From NCBI GenBank assembly GCA_017450125.1, contig JAFSWZ010000010.1, positions 144,361 to 208,360 on the forward strand: 64,000 bases of DNA, given 5' to 3'. Every line of letters begins with the position of its first letter. The stretch's first letter is position 1. Below the pieces are notes generated by a model, which was not told where the DNA came from, did not search any database, and was given only the letters and a program-made list of their open reading frames with translations. This document shows positions 46,081 to 54,449 of the stretch, piece by piece. Source of the stretch: Synergistaceae bacterium (GTDB taxonomy: Bacteria > Synergistota > Synergistia > Synergistales > Aminobacteriaceae). The translations under genes and the position numbers were made by a program.

Positions 46081-46245
46081 ATGCATCTTGGAATCTCAGA
46101 AATATTGTTGTTGATTTTTCTTGCGCTTGTTCTGTTCGGAGGCAGCAAGCTGGGAGGAGTGGGCAAAGCCTTAGGCCGGAGCATCAAGGAGTTCCGGGAC
46201 GAGCTCAAGGACAAGCCCGCCGAAGGAGAGGACGCGAAGGCATAA
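46081..46245 (+). CDS. tatA: Twin-arginine translocase subunit TatA
   Basis: 54 residues. MHLGISEILLLIFLALVLFG then GGSKLGGVGKALGRSIKEF is the TatA membrane helix, hinge and amphipathic helix. It is short, but shows the FG-x-KLP-like hinge (FGGSKLGG). It forms the channel ring with TatB and TatC. AGGAGG precedes it, and tatC starts one base after its stop. Confidence 0.92.
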   Translation: MHLGISEILLLIFLALVLFGGSKLGGVGKALGRSIKEFRDELKDKPAEGEDAKA

Positions 46246-46246
46246 C

Positions 46247-46954
46247 GTGGACGGTGAACAGGGGACGCTTCTGTCCCACCTTATGGCACTGCGCAGGGCA
46301 GTAGTCGTGTCTGTCGTGTCAGTGCTGGCTGCATTTGTGCTGGTGTACCTTCTGGCAGTGGATTACTTGATGGCATGGATCATCAATCCCATAAAGGCCA
46401 AAGGCATCGAGATAATCTACACCGCGATGTCCGAAGCCCTTATCACCAAGCTCAAGGTATCGTTTGTTGCCGCAGTAATACTCTCCAGTCCCATAATAAT
46501 CTGGGAGCTGTGGAGCTTCATCAGGCCTGCCCTTTACCCGCGCGAGAAAAGAATGTTCAAGCTGATGTTCGGCATTGCACTGACGCTGTTTCTGCTGGGG
46601 GTAACGTTCTGTTACGGGGCGGTGTATATGCTGGCGGTGGACTTCTTCCTTGTTGCTGGGGACAATCTGGCTGTGCCTATGTTGTCGCTCGATAAGTACG
46701 TGGGGTTTCTGTTCGGGTTCATTCTGCCGTTCGGAGCGGCGTTCCAGCTTCCTGTGGTGCTGTACCTGACGACGAGGATGGGATGGACGAGTTACGAGAG
46801 CCTCACGTCAGCGCGTAAGTATGTGATTCTGGCGATATTTACGGTTGCGGCGATACTTACTCCGCCGGATGTCTTGTCGCAGGTTGCGCTGGGAATGCCT
46901 ATGCTGGTGCTGTATGAAGTGGGGGTGCAGGTCAGCAGGTTAGTGGGGCGGTAA
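46247..46954 (+). CDS. tatC: Twin-arginine translocase subunit TatC
   Basis: 235 residues with six membrane helices. TLLSHLMALRRAVVVS is the N-terminal signal-recognition segment, SSPIIIWELWSFIRPALYPREKR is the loop region (written in part) and ILTPPDVLSQVALGMPMLVLYE is the C-terminal motif. The start is GTG. The flavoprotein, tatB, tatA and tatC lie in one transcription unit, consistent with co-expression of substrate and translocase. Confidence 0.95.
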   Translation: MDGEQGTLLSHLMALRRAVVVSVVSVLAAFVLVYLLAVDYLMAWIINPIKAKGIEIIYTAMSEALITKLKVSFVAAVILSSPIIIWELWSFIRPALYPREKRMFKLMFGIALTLFLLGVTFCYGAVYMLAVDFFLVAGDNLAVPMLSLDKYVGFLFGFILPFGAAFQLPVVLYLTTRMGWTSYESLTSARKYVILAIFTVAAILTPPDVLSQVALGMPMLVLYEVGVQVSRLVGR

Positions 46955-46958
46955 AGTC

Positions 46959-46967
46959 TGCTATAAT
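46959..46967 (+). promoter_or_regulatory. Extended -10 promoter of the small-peptide gene
   Basis: TGC-TATAAT directly after the tatC stop, with a predicted leader of about 100 bases. Confidence 0.6.
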
Positions 46968-46973
46968 ACTCTC

Positions 46974-47073
46974 ACTTCGAAGAGGTCTCGGGTGAGGAGA
47001 GCCTGAAGTCTTGGGTTCTCGGCACGCCTCATCCTTACGGGGAATCTTGCCGTGCAGTCAGGAGGTGCATCAT
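46974..47073 (+). other. Structured 5' leader
   Basis: GGGTGAGG pairs with CCTCATCC, enclosing GAGAGCC paired with GGTTCTC. A GCACG inside the loop could alternatively pair with CGTGC further on, giving a competing fold. The leader ends at the AGGAGG of the 42-residue gene. It matches no riboswitch class I know. Confidence 0.5.
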
Positions 47074-47202
47074 ATGTCCTCTAAGACGAAATCTCGGAAA
47101 AAGAGAACGGCGAGGAGTCCATTCCGTATCGATATCCTCGCCGCAACTCTTTATTGGGTAATTCGCCTCGCTATCCTTCTGTGGGATAGATTTGTAGGCT
47201 AA
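47074..47202 (+). CDS. Small basic single-helix membrane peptide, 42 residues
   Basis: ATG at 47074 after a strong AGGAGG. The N-terminal third is very basic (SSKTKSRKKRTARS) and the rest is one hydrophobic helix ending LAILLWDRFVG. It has its own promoter, a structured leader and a terminator, and an opposing promoter lies just past the terminator. These traits resemble type I toxins, though a regulatory or membrane-complex peptide is equally possible. No family was recognised. Confidence 0.6.
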   Translation: MSSKTKSRKKRTARSPFRIDILAATLYWVIRLAILLWDRFVG

Positions 47203-47231
47203 CCAAACCGAGAAAATTCTTCTCTTTCAAC

Positions 47232-47265
47232 GCAGGGCGGATTCCTCTTCTCCGACCCTGCATTT
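47232..47265 (+). terminator. Intrinsic terminator of the small-peptide gene
   Basis: GCAGGGCGGA pairs with TCCGACCCTGC (one mismatch), followed by ATTTGATT. Confidence 0.7.
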
Positions 47266-47266
47266 G

Positions 47267-47275
47267 ATTATACCA
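47267..47275 (-). promoter_or_regulatory. Opposing extended -10 promoter
   Basis: TGG-TATAAT on the minus strand just beyond the terminator. A transcript would run antisense to the 42-residue gene. Confidence 0.4.
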
Positions 47276-47296
47276 TAACGCAGAGAAGGCGGCACA

Positions 47297-48160
47297 TTGC
47301 TGAACAGTCCTATTCGCATCCTAGTAACCGGCACACGGGGCAAATCCTCCCTCGTCCGCCTGATTCACGCAGGCCTGCTCTCTTACGGCCTCAACGCCTA
47401 CGCCCGCATAACAGGAGTCCTGCCCCGCTCGCTCACACCTTCCGGCGAAAGAATCATCCGCCGCGACTCCCCCGTCAACATCCGCGAAATGCTCTGGTGG
47501 CTTCGCAGCCTTCCTTCTGACGCAGAAGCAATCGTCCTCGAGAACAGCGCAGTTTCACCCGAACTTCAGCCCGCCGCCGCGCACTGGCTCAGCCCGACAC
47601 TGACCGTCATCACCAACACCCGCCCCGACCATCAGGACGCGTGGGGCTACGGAGAAGACTCCGCGTACCGCGCCATCATGAAGGGAGTTCCCTATAACGC
47701 GCCCGTTCTTCTTGGCCAAGACACCGCAGACTTCCGCACCGGCAACATAAATCTTGCGCTGGAGGCACTGAGGCTCTCAGGCGTGAACGTTGCGCGTGAA
47801 GTCCTCGAGGCTGTCCCGCCGGATGTCGCTGACTTCAGGATTCTCGGTGAAGGTGATGACTTGCTGGCCTGCGCGTTCTCCGCCAACGACACAGAGAGCA
47901 CAGAGATGCTCTTCACGCTCACGGGCTGGGCGAGTCGTGAAGTTACTCTGCTCTACCACCACAGGCCCGACAGGACAGCGCGGCTCAAGGTGTTCAGGAG
48001 ATGGATTGACGGCAGAAAGTGGAGGGATATAGTTATCACGGACAGCAGACAGTCTTTCAGCTTTGAGGAATGGAGGCGCGGAAGAGGCAAAGTCTTCGCC
48101 TGCGGAAACGTCGCGGGCTGGCCTCTCGACTACCTGCTATGCACACAACAATCACGTTAA
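47297..48160 (+). CDS. pgsB: PgsB/CapB-like poly-gamma-glutamate ligase
   Basis: 287 residues from a TTG start (AAGGCGG upstream). The Mur-ligase-type P-loop is ILVTGTRGKSSLVRLIHAG. VLENSAVSPELQP and ITNTRPDHQDAWG are typical of PgsB. It is about 100 residues shorter than Bacillus PgsB. It amidates glutamate chains using ATP at the inner membrane. pgsC overlaps its end by 22 bases. Confidence 0.88.
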   Translation: MLNSPIRILVTGTRGKSSLVRLIHAGLLSYGLNAYARITGVLPRSLTPSGERIIRRDSPVNIREMLWWLRSLPSDAEAIVLENSAVSPELQPAAAHWLSPTLTVITNTRPDHQDAWGYGEDSAYRAIMKGVPYNAPVLLGQDTADFRTGNINLALEALRLSGVNVAREVLEAVPPDVADFRILGEGDDLLACAFSANDTESTEMLFTLTGWASREVTLLYHHRPDRTARLKVFRRWIDGRKWRDIVITDSRQSFSFEEWRRGRGKVFACGNVAGWPLDYLLCTQQSR

Positions 48161-48522
48161 TCACCGGAATATTGCTTGGTCTGGTCTGGAAGCGTCGCAC
48201 CGGCTGGGGTGTGGGCGGAATAATCACTCCCGGCCTACTCGCGCTGTACCCTCCCGAACGAATCGCGCTCTGCCTTGTTGCAGGGGCTGTGCTTGCTCCT
48301 GCCATTGAGGCACTCTCCCGACGGCTTGACCTCTGGGGCACTGAACGCACGGGCTGTGCAATGATTCTCGCGGTACTGCTGCGTGAGGTTCTGCCGTCTG
48401 CAGGGTTCGTCGTGCCGGGACTTGTTGCCTGCGACATAAACCGTCAGGGCATCGTTATGACCTTGTGCGGTGCTGTATCATGTACTCTCACGACAATAAT
48501 GCTCACGGGGTTGATGCCATGA
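48139..48522 (+). CDS. pgsC: PgsC/CapC-like membrane subunit
   Basis: 127 residues from the ATG at 48139. Hydrophobic, about four helices, with the conserved GGIITPGLLALYP and a C-terminal GFVVPGLVACDINRQG block. It partners PgsB in polyglutamate synthesis. Stop and next start overlap. Confidence 0.85.
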   Translation: MHTTITLITGILLGLVWKRRTGWGVGGIITPGLLALYPPERIALCLVAGAVLAPAIEALSRRLDLWGTERTGCAMILAVLLREVLPSAGFVVPGLVACDINRQGIVMTLCGAVSCTLTTIMLTGLMP

Positions 48523-49490
48523 CCAATTACACGCGCCTGATAGTCCTTACAGTTATAATCCTCATCATCTTTCTGCTTTTTCACAGCACGCTGAGCAGCA
48601 AGGAGACCCGCCTCTTCCGCAAGATACTTTCCGCACAGCAATTCCTCTGGAACTCTGTCGGCGTTGATACGGAGCATGACCCGTACCGTTCCGGGTTCAT
48701 CGGTGTTGAGTTCAGCGAAATCACCACGACACTGGGCAGCCTTCCCGCAAAGCAGTGCAGTACAGACCCGCTCTGGGCAGTGCAGTTCACGCGGTGGTTC
48801 AGGGAACTTAATTTAACGCGCGGAGACAAAGTGCTCGTGTCCGCGTCGTCAAGTTTCCCCGCGATGGTGTATTCGTGTCTGGCGGCGTGCGAGGAGCTGG
48901 GGCTTGAGGTTACGTTCATGCTGTCTCTGGGTTCTTCGTCGTGGGGGGCTAACCGCGAAGGGCTGAATCTCGCGGCGATGCTGGACATCTTGCGTCGCGG
49001 AGGTTTCCTCAAGACACGTCCCGTCTTCTGCACGTTAGGCGGCACAAACGAGAACGCTGTCGGCATGGACGAAGAAACGAAGCGAATTCTTCAGGGCAGT
49101 GTCAGTGATGATGTGATGGTGAAAGGCCTCACGCTCGACGAACTTGTTGCGCTGAAGTCAGGCTATATTGCCGGCAGCAAGCTCGTTGTGAACATCGGCG
49201 GCAACGCTTCTAGCATGGGCACGGACAGCATGAGCCTGAATCTTCCGGCTGGCATCGTCTACCCCTCAGACAATCTCGACGGCGGAAACGGTCTCGCGGG
49301 AAATGCCTTGCGCGCAGGAGTCCCTGTCCTTCACGTCCTCAACCTCAAAGGTTTATCGGAGAAGTGCGGCATAGACTTCGCGGCCCGGCGTTCTGGCTTC
49401 AGGAGAGGCAGGAGCATTCTCGGCGGATTGCTGGCTGGCGGAGTGTTCGCGTTCTTCATGATTACACACAAACGCTGGGTGTACGAATAA
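48519..49490 (+). CDS. pgsW: Poly-gamma-glutamate system protein (PgsW type)
   Basis: About 323 residues from the ATG at 48519. An N-terminal membrane helix (LIVLTVIILIIFLLFH) precedes a soluble domain with FIGVEFSEITTTLGSL, SASSSFPAMVYSCLAA and a VVNIGGNASSMGTD block. A short second helix near the C-terminus (GGLLAGGVFAFFMI) ends the protein. Proteins of this type follow pgsBC in several non-Bacillus genomes; the biochemical role is not established. Confidence 0.75.
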   Translation: MTNYTRLIVLTVIILIIFLLFHSTLSSKETRLFRKILSAQQFLWNSVGVDTEHDPYRSGFIGVEFSEITTTLGSLPAKQCSTDPLWAVQFTRWFRELNLTRGDKVLVSASSSFPAMVYSCLAACEELGLEVTFMLSLGSSSWGANREGLNLAAMLDILRRGGFLKTRPVFCTLGGTNENAVGMDEETKRILQGSVSDDVMVKGLTLDELVALKSGYIAGSKLVVNIGGNASSMGTDSMSLNLPAGIVYPSDNLDGGNGLAGNALRAGVPVLHVLNLKGLSEKCGIDFAARRSGFRRGRSILGGLLAGGVFAFFMITHKRWVYE

Positions 49491-49497
49491 CCCGCAA

Positions 49498-49506
49498 TGA
49501 TATAAT
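49498..49506 (+). promoter_or_regulatory. Internal extended -10 promoter
   Basis: TGA-TATAAT eight bases after the pgsW stop, 40 bases before the DUF6305-like gene. The second half of the operon may be expressed separately. Confidence 0.5.
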
Positions 49507-49545
49507 GCCCTTGTTCCCAATAAACTTACACAGGAGGCGTATACC

Positions 49546-50091
49546 ATGTCGAGAAAGTTCATGTTGTCGCTGTTTATCGTACTTTTGGCCGCAAGTTCGG
49601 TGTTCGCTGCCGACGTTGCCCTAACATCCGTAGGCCAGAGCCCCGACGGAATGATGGTTCGCGTCGTTCTCCGCAATGTCCTCAAGATTGACCCGCTCTT
49701 CAACGCGCTGATGTCCCCCGCAGAACTGGGAGACGCTAAGGTAGTCATCGCGGTTGTCGGCGGAAGCTCGAAGGGGCTCGGAGCGGCAGGCATCAATCAG
49801 GACGACGAAGCCGCACGCGCGAAAGCACTCCTTCAGGCCGCAAAGGACACCGGCAAGAAGATTCTGGTTATGCACGTCGGAGGAGAAGGCAGGAGGGGCA
49901 CGCTCTCTGACCTCTTCATCACGGAAGCAGCTCCTTACGCTGATGGAATGATTGTTGTTGACGGCGGGAATCAGGACGGCATCTTCACGAAAATTGCGGA
50001 AATCTCCGGCGCACAGGTCAAGACTGCTCCCAACGTCAAGGGCACAGGCACTCCGCTGAAAGAATTTCTCGCCGAGTGGGGAGTCATCTAG
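49546..50091 (+). CDS. Periplasmic DUF6305-like protein
   Basis: 181 residues with signal peptide MSRKFMLSLFIVLLAASSVFA. The mature part has an alternating beta/alpha pattern with VVIAVVGGSSKGLGAAG, LVMHVGGEGRRG and MIVVDGGNQDG. I recognise it as the DUF6305 type found in these operons. It may be the periplasmic substrate-binding partner of the adjacent permease, as TRAP systems need one, but it is far smaller than DctP. That role is inference. Confidence 0.6.
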   Translation: MSRKFMLSLFIVLLAASSVFAADVALTSVGQSPDGMMVRVVLRNVLKIDPLFNALMSPAELGDAKVVIAVVGGSSKGLGAAGINQDDEAARAKALLQAAKDTGKKILVMHVGGEGRRGTLSDLFITEAAPYADGMIVVDGGNQDGIFTKIAEISGAQVKTAPNVKGTGTPLKEFLAEWGVI

Positions 50092-50093
50092 CG

Positions 50094-51386
50094 ATGTCGT
50101 GGGACTGGTTCTGGCCTGAAGGCTTCTACACGATCGTGATGATTTTCGTGTTCGCCTTCGGAGCTTTCGCGTTCAAGCTGCCTATTGCGGTTGCTATGGC
50201 TTTTGCGGCAATCGTCGGCGCGGCTGTCGGAGGTGCGGGCTTCCCGCTTCGTCATCTAGTTGAGGGCGAGTTCGGCTACCTCAATACCATAATGGTTATC
50301 TGCACAGCAATGATCTTCATGAAGGTTGTGCAGAGGACAGGACTCCTTGATGCTCTGTCGGCGTGGGTGATAAGGAAGTTCCGTCATGCCCCCGCAGTGC
50401 TCTCCGTCGGCATAATGATAATCATCATGCTTCCCGGAATGATTACCGGCTCGTCCACCGCCGCAGTGCTCACGACAGGTGCGTTAGTGTCGCCGGTGCT
50501 GGTTACGTTAGGGCTGTCGAAGGTTCGTGCCGCAGCAGTTGTCTCGATGGGTGCGCTGCTCGGAATGATTGCCCCTCCAGTCAGCATCCCCGCGATGATA
50601 ATCTGTGCCGGTGTGGACATCCCTTACGTCGGCTTCGCAGTTCCCCTCTTAATCTGCACGTTCCCGCTGGCTGTTGTGTTTGCCTTGACGATGATTTATC
50701 CGGGCATAGCAGGAGGAAACCATGACCTCGCTGCCCTTGAGAAGCATCTGTTCGAGATGGAGCGCAACTCCCTCACGCTTCGGCTGTTCCTCCCGGTGAT
50801 TGTGCTTGTGGGTCTGCTTTGCGCCGAGCAGTTTTTCCCGGGAAAGGTGTCGCTGGGAATGCCGCTGATCTTCCTCATCTCCGCGCTCTCAGGACTTCTC
50901 TCGGGCACGAGCTGGAACGTCTATGACACAGTCATTGAGGCCGTCAATGATGCCCTGCCCGTAATGGGAATCCTCATGGGAGTAGGAATGTTCATCCAGA
51001 TAATGACGCTGATTGGCGTTCAGGGGTTTATCGTCGTGTCGGCGTTGAGTTTGCCGTCATGGACGCTCTTTGTCGGAATCGCCGTAACAATGCCGCTCTT
51101 CGGAGCAGTTTCGTCGTTCGGGTCTGCTTCGGTCTTGGGCGTACCGTTCCTGCTTGCTCTCCTGAACTACAACTCGGTGATTGTTGCGTCCGCTCTGAGC
51201 CTGATTGCGTCGCTGGGAGACCTCATGCCTCCGACTGCACTTGCGGGCATCTTCGCGGCTCAGGTTGTCGGTGAAGAGAATTACTTTAAGGTGCTGAAGC
51301 TGTGCCTGTTGCCCGGACTGTGCTTGGCACTCTGGGGGCTGGCTGTAATCTTCATGAGCCCGACAATCGCGGGCTGGCTGTTCTGA
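50094..51386 (+). CDS. TRAP-type transporter large permease (DctM-like)
   Basis: About 430 residues from the ATG at 50094, three bases after the previous stop. Some 12 hydrophobic helices, with MITGSSTAAVLTTGALVSPV and ISIPAMIICAG-like loops (MIAPPVSIPAMIIC), and ASLGDLMPPTALAGI near the end, as in the ion-transporter superfamily. No standard DctQ or DctP genes adjoin. Within a polyglutamate operon it may move glutamate or its oligomers. Confidence 0.8.
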   Translation: MSWDWFWPEGFYTIVMIFVFAFGAFAFKLPIAVAMAFAAIVGAAVGGAGFPLRHLVEGEFGYLNTIMVICTAMIFMKVVQRTGLLDALSAWVIRKFRHAPAVLSVGIMIIIMLPGMITGSSTAAVLTTGALVSPVLVTLGLSKVRAAAVVSMGALLGMIAPPVSIPAMIICAGVDIPYVGFAVPLLICTFPLAVVFALTMIYPGIAGGNHDLAALEKHLFEMERNSLTLRLFLPVIVLVGLLCAEQFFPGKVSLGMPLIFLISALSGLLSGTSWNVYDTVIEAVNDALPVMGILMGVGMFIQIMTLIGVQGFIVVSALSLPSWTLFVGIAVTMPLFGAVSSFGSASVLGVPFLLALLNYNSVIVASALSLIASLGDLMPPTALAGIFAAQVVGEENYFKVLKLCLLPGLCLALWGLAVIFMSPTIAGWLF

Positions 51387-51397
51387 AGGGGTGATGA

Positions 51398-51547
51398 ATG
51401 TTGCTGACGTTGATTTACAGGGGAATACTGGTGTTCATGGCGGTGCTTATCGTTATCTGCATGTTCCGCGAAAAATCCTTCTGGAAGCAGGCAGGCGCGG
51501 CGATGGTGCTGATTCCGATGATACTGCGAATCCTTATGATTAAGTGA
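51398..51547 (+). CDS. Small membrane peptide, 49 residues
   Basis: ATG after AAGGGGTGATGA. Two hydrophobic stretches (LIYRGILVFMAVLIVICMF, then a second ending MILRILMIK) separated by a charged turn REKSFWKQ. Sitting between the permease and M14-family genes in a tight operon, it may be a small transporter subunit standing in for DctQ. Homologues were not recognised. Confidence 0.65.
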   Translation: MLLTLIYRGILVFMAVLIVICMFREKSFWKQAGAAMVLIPMILRILMIK

Positions 51548-51555
51548 GGCATAGC

Positions 51556-52686
51556 ATGACAGAGTACAAGTTCAAGGGCAATGCCCTCACAGCAATACTC
51601 CTCCTCGCCATCGCAGGAGGCATAGCGTACATCACTGCTCAGTCGTTCATGTCGATGTGGGTTGACGACAAGGTTTACCCGGCAGAAGGCTTCACTGAGC
51701 ACAAACTCTCCGAGTGGGAGCCCGCCATCAAGGGCACGCCCGCAGACACGCCCGTATTCATTCAGAACGGAGAAGAGCCCGGCGGGACAGTCCTCATTCT
51801 CGGCGGAACTCATCCCAACGAACCGGCAGGCTTCATCTCCGCGATAATGTACCTTGAGCGCGCGATGGTCAGCAAGGGGAGATTAATCGTTATTCCGTTC
51901 GCGGATCACTCTGCGTTCACGCACAATTCTCCGCAGGACGCAGCCCCTCAACGCTTCCACATCGGGACGCGTACGTTCAAGTTCGGTTCACGCGCTAGCA
52001 ACCCGATTCACCAGTGGCCTGAACCTGACATCTACATTCACTACCCTTCAGGGCAGAAGCTGGACGGTTCATCACGTGCCAACCTCAACAGAGGCTATCC
52101 CGGCACTCTCAACGAGGGCATAACTCAGGCAGCATCACTGGCTATCCTTGAGCTGATACAGAAGGAGCACGTTACGCTAGCGTTCGACCTTCACGAGGCC
52201 TCACCTGAATATCCCGTCGTTAATGCTATGGTTGCGCATGAACGTGCAATGGAACTTGCAGCAACCGCGACGATGGAGCTTGAGTTCAGCGGAATACCCA
52301 TGAGGCTCGAACCCTCGCCGAAGAACCTTCGCGGCCTCAGCCACCGTGAATGGGGAGACGCGACTACTGACACCCTCGCTATTCTGATGGAGGCAGGCAA
52401 CCCCTCGCAGGGCAGGCTTCGCGAACGCACAGATGAAGCACTCGTTCTGACAGGACGCGACAAAGCCTACGCCAGAGCCTCGAAACTTGGCCGCCTCTTC
52501 GTGCCTTACGAGGAAGATCAGCCGCTGGAATTGAGGGTAGCGCGTCATGTTACGGCAGTCATGGTCTGCATCGAACAGCTGGAGATGGTGCTTGACGAGT
52601 CTAAGGGCGTAACGATCGGGAACATTCCCGGCTACGAAGAGATTATCGCTGACGGGCTGAGCAAGTACTTAGCTCCCGAAGCGTAA
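51556..52686 (+). CDS. Aspartoacylase/succinylglutamate-desuccinylase-like M14 zinc hydrolase
   Basis: About 376 residues from the ATG at 51556. An N-terminal signal anchor (ALTAILLLAIAGGIAYI) indicates periplasmic location. Zinc ligands lie in LGGTHPNEPAGFI (H-x-x-E) and FDLHEASPEYPV. SSRANLNRGYPG supplies substrate residues. Relatives cleave N-acyl aspartate, N-acyl glutamate or carboxy-terminal glutamyl bonds, so here it may trim polyglutamate or gamma-glutamyl peptides; that is inferred from the operon. Confidence 0.78.
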   Translation: MTEYKFKGNALTAILLLAIAGGIAYITAQSFMSMWVDDKVYPAEGFTEHKLSEWEPAIKGTPADTPVFIQNGEEPGGTVLILGGTHPNEPAGFISAIMYLERAMVSKGRLIVIPFADHSAFTHNSPQDAAPQRFHIGTRTFKFGSRASNPIHQWPEPDIYIHYPSGQKLDGSSRANLNRGYPGTLNEGITQAASLAILELIQKEHVTLAFDLHEASPEYPVVNAMVAHERAMELAATATMELEFSGIPMRLEPSPKNLRGLSHREWGDATTDTLAILMEAGNPSQGRLRERTDEALVLTGRDKAYARASKLGRLFVPYEEDQPLELRVARHVTAVMVCIEQLEMVLDESKGVTIGNIPGYEEIIADGLSKYLAPEA

Positions 52687-52704
52687 TATTAAGGAGGTAA
52701 CGCA

Positions 52705-54396
52705 ATGAAGAAAGTGTTGTTAGCAGTATTGATGGTGTGCATCGCGACGGCGGCATTTGCTGAAGTTCACGATGTATACGCGGAAAAAGGTATGGTGAGT
52801 TCGGCGCACGAACTTGCCTCGAAGGCAGGGGTTGAGATTCTGCAGAAGGGCGGCAACGCTGTGGACGCGGCAATAGCTACCTACCTTGCGCTTAACGTCG
52901 TCGAGTTCAACGCGTCGGGCATAGGCGGCGGCGGGTTCATGGTGATACGTTCGGCCAAGACAGGTGAAGTCGTGGAGCTGGATTACCGCGAGATGGCTCC
53001 TGCGTCGGCAACAAAGGACATGTACGCTTCCGACGAGTCCAAGAAGGCACACGAGTCCTTCGAGGGCGGAAAGTCTATTGGAGTTCCCGGCGCGGTGATG
53101 GGTATGTTCACGGCACTCAAGAAGTACGGGACGATGACCTTCGCTGAAGTCGCAGAGCCCGCAATCCGTCTCGCGGAAGAAGGCTTCGTGCTTGCGCCTA
53201 TGCAGAACGGAATAATCACCGACGAATACGGCAAGCTGACCAAGTACAACAAGGAGTGTGCGTTCATCGTTGACGGACTTCCTCTCGAGGCCGGAGCAGT
53301 CCTCAAACAGCCCGAACTGGCCAAGACATTCCGGCTTCTTGCGGAGAAAGGTCCTGACGAGTTCTACGGCGGCGAAATCGGACAGGCAGTCGTTGATGCG
53401 GTCAATGCTTCGGGCGGAAAGATGACGCTTGATGACCTAAAGGCCTACAAGATGGAAGAGAGAGTGCCGGTAAAGGGCACGTACAGGGGCTACACGATCT
53501 ATTCAACGCCTCCTGCATCGAGCGGCGGTACTCACATCGTCCAGCTCCTGAACATCATGGAGAACTTCAGCGTCAAGGAGCTCGGGCACAACACAGCGAA
53601 ATACCTTCACGTTCTGTCAGAGGCGATGAAGCAGGCATTCGCAGACCGCCAGAAGTACATGGCAGACACAGCGTTTGCTCCTGACGTGCCGCTGGCTGGA
53701 CTGACCAGCAAAGCCTACGCGAAGAGTATCGCAGAGAACCTCTCGACCGAGAAGTCAGCAAACGAGGTACAGCCCGGCAAACCTGCAGACTTCATCTCGT
53801 ACAAGGGCGGAGACGTTCAGGAGAGAATCTCTACCAGCTCGTTCTCAGTCGTCGACGCAGAAGGCAACATCGTAGCTTCGACAAACACCGTAAATTACTT
53901 CTTCGGCTCAGGCGTAATCGTTCCGGGCTACGGCTTCGTCCTGAATGACGAGATGGACGACTTCGCGCAGAACCCCGACAGCGTCAACGCACCCGAACCG
54001 GGCAAACGTCCTCTGTCGAGCATGAGCCCTACAATCGTGATTGACCCGGAGGGCAGGCCGTTCATGACGGTAGGTGCTGCGGGAGCAATGAGGATAATCA
54101 CCGCCGTAACGCAGATAATCATGAACGTTGTGGATTTCGGCATGACGATGGACGAAGCTATCGAGCAGCCGCGTATCTTCAACTCAGCGTCGAACGGCAA
54201 AGCCAACAAGCTGATGATTGAGCAGGGAATCTCTGAGGAAGTCATCAAGGCACTGCAGGAGATGGGGCATGAAGTAGATGTACAGCCCTTCACGGGTTAC
54301 TTCGGGACTGCGCAGGGAATACTCTTTGACCACGCTAATAACCGCATGGACGGAGGAGCGGACAGCCGCAGGCTTGGTGTGCCTGTGGGGTTCTAA
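52705..54396 (+). CDS. ggt: Gamma-glutamyltranspeptidase
   Basis: 563 residues. Signal peptide MKKVLLAVLMVCIATAAFA. Ntn-hydrolase precursor with GGNAVDAAIATYLALNVVE and SGIGGGGFMV, and the autocleavage site before Thr377 in RISTSSFSVVD. Downstream GKRPLSSMSPTIV is the family's binding loop. The usual T-T-H at the new N-terminus is T-S-S here, an unusual change next to the nucleophile. It cleaves or transfers gamma-glutamyl groups; in capsule systems the CapD/PgsD relative anchors or hydrolyses polyglutamate. Last gene of the operon. Confidence 0.92.
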   Translation: MKKVLLAVLMVCIATAAFAEVHDVYAEKGMVSSAHELASKAGVEILQKGGNAVDAAIATYLALNVVEFNASGIGGGGFMVIRSAKTGEVVELDYREMAPASATKDMYASDESKKAHESFEGGKSIGVPGAVMGMFTALKKYGTMTFAEVAEPAIRLAEEGFVLAPMQNGIITDEYGKLTKYNKECAFIVDGLPLEAGAVLKQPELAKTFRLLAEKGPDEFYGGEIGQAVVDAVNASGGKMTLDDLKAYKMEERVPVKGTYRGYTIYSTPPASSGGTHIVQLLNIMENFSVKELGHNTAKYLHVLSEAMKQAFADRQKYMADTAFAPDVPLAGLTSKAYAKSIAENLSTEKSANEVQPGKPADFISYKGGDVQERISTSSFSVVDAEGNIVASTNTVNYFFGSGVIVPGYGFVLNDEMDDFAQNPDSVNAPEPGKRPLSSMSPTIVIDPEGRPFMTVGAAGAMRIITAVTQIIMNVVDFGMTMDEAIEQPRIFNSASNGKANKLMIEQGISEEVIKALQEMGHEVDVQPFTGYFGTAQGILFDHANNRMDGGADSRRLGVPVGF

Positions 54397-54417
54397 GCGT
54401 TAAGGTGAAAAGTTCAG

Positions 54418-54449
54418 CCCCCTCGAAGCTATGAGGGGGTTATTATTTT
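54418..54449 (+). terminator. Intrinsic terminator of the polyglutamate operon
   Basis: CCCCCTC/GAGGGGG stem with an 8-base loop and TTATTATTTT tail. It overlaps the 3' end of the convergent nagA. Confidence 0.9.
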
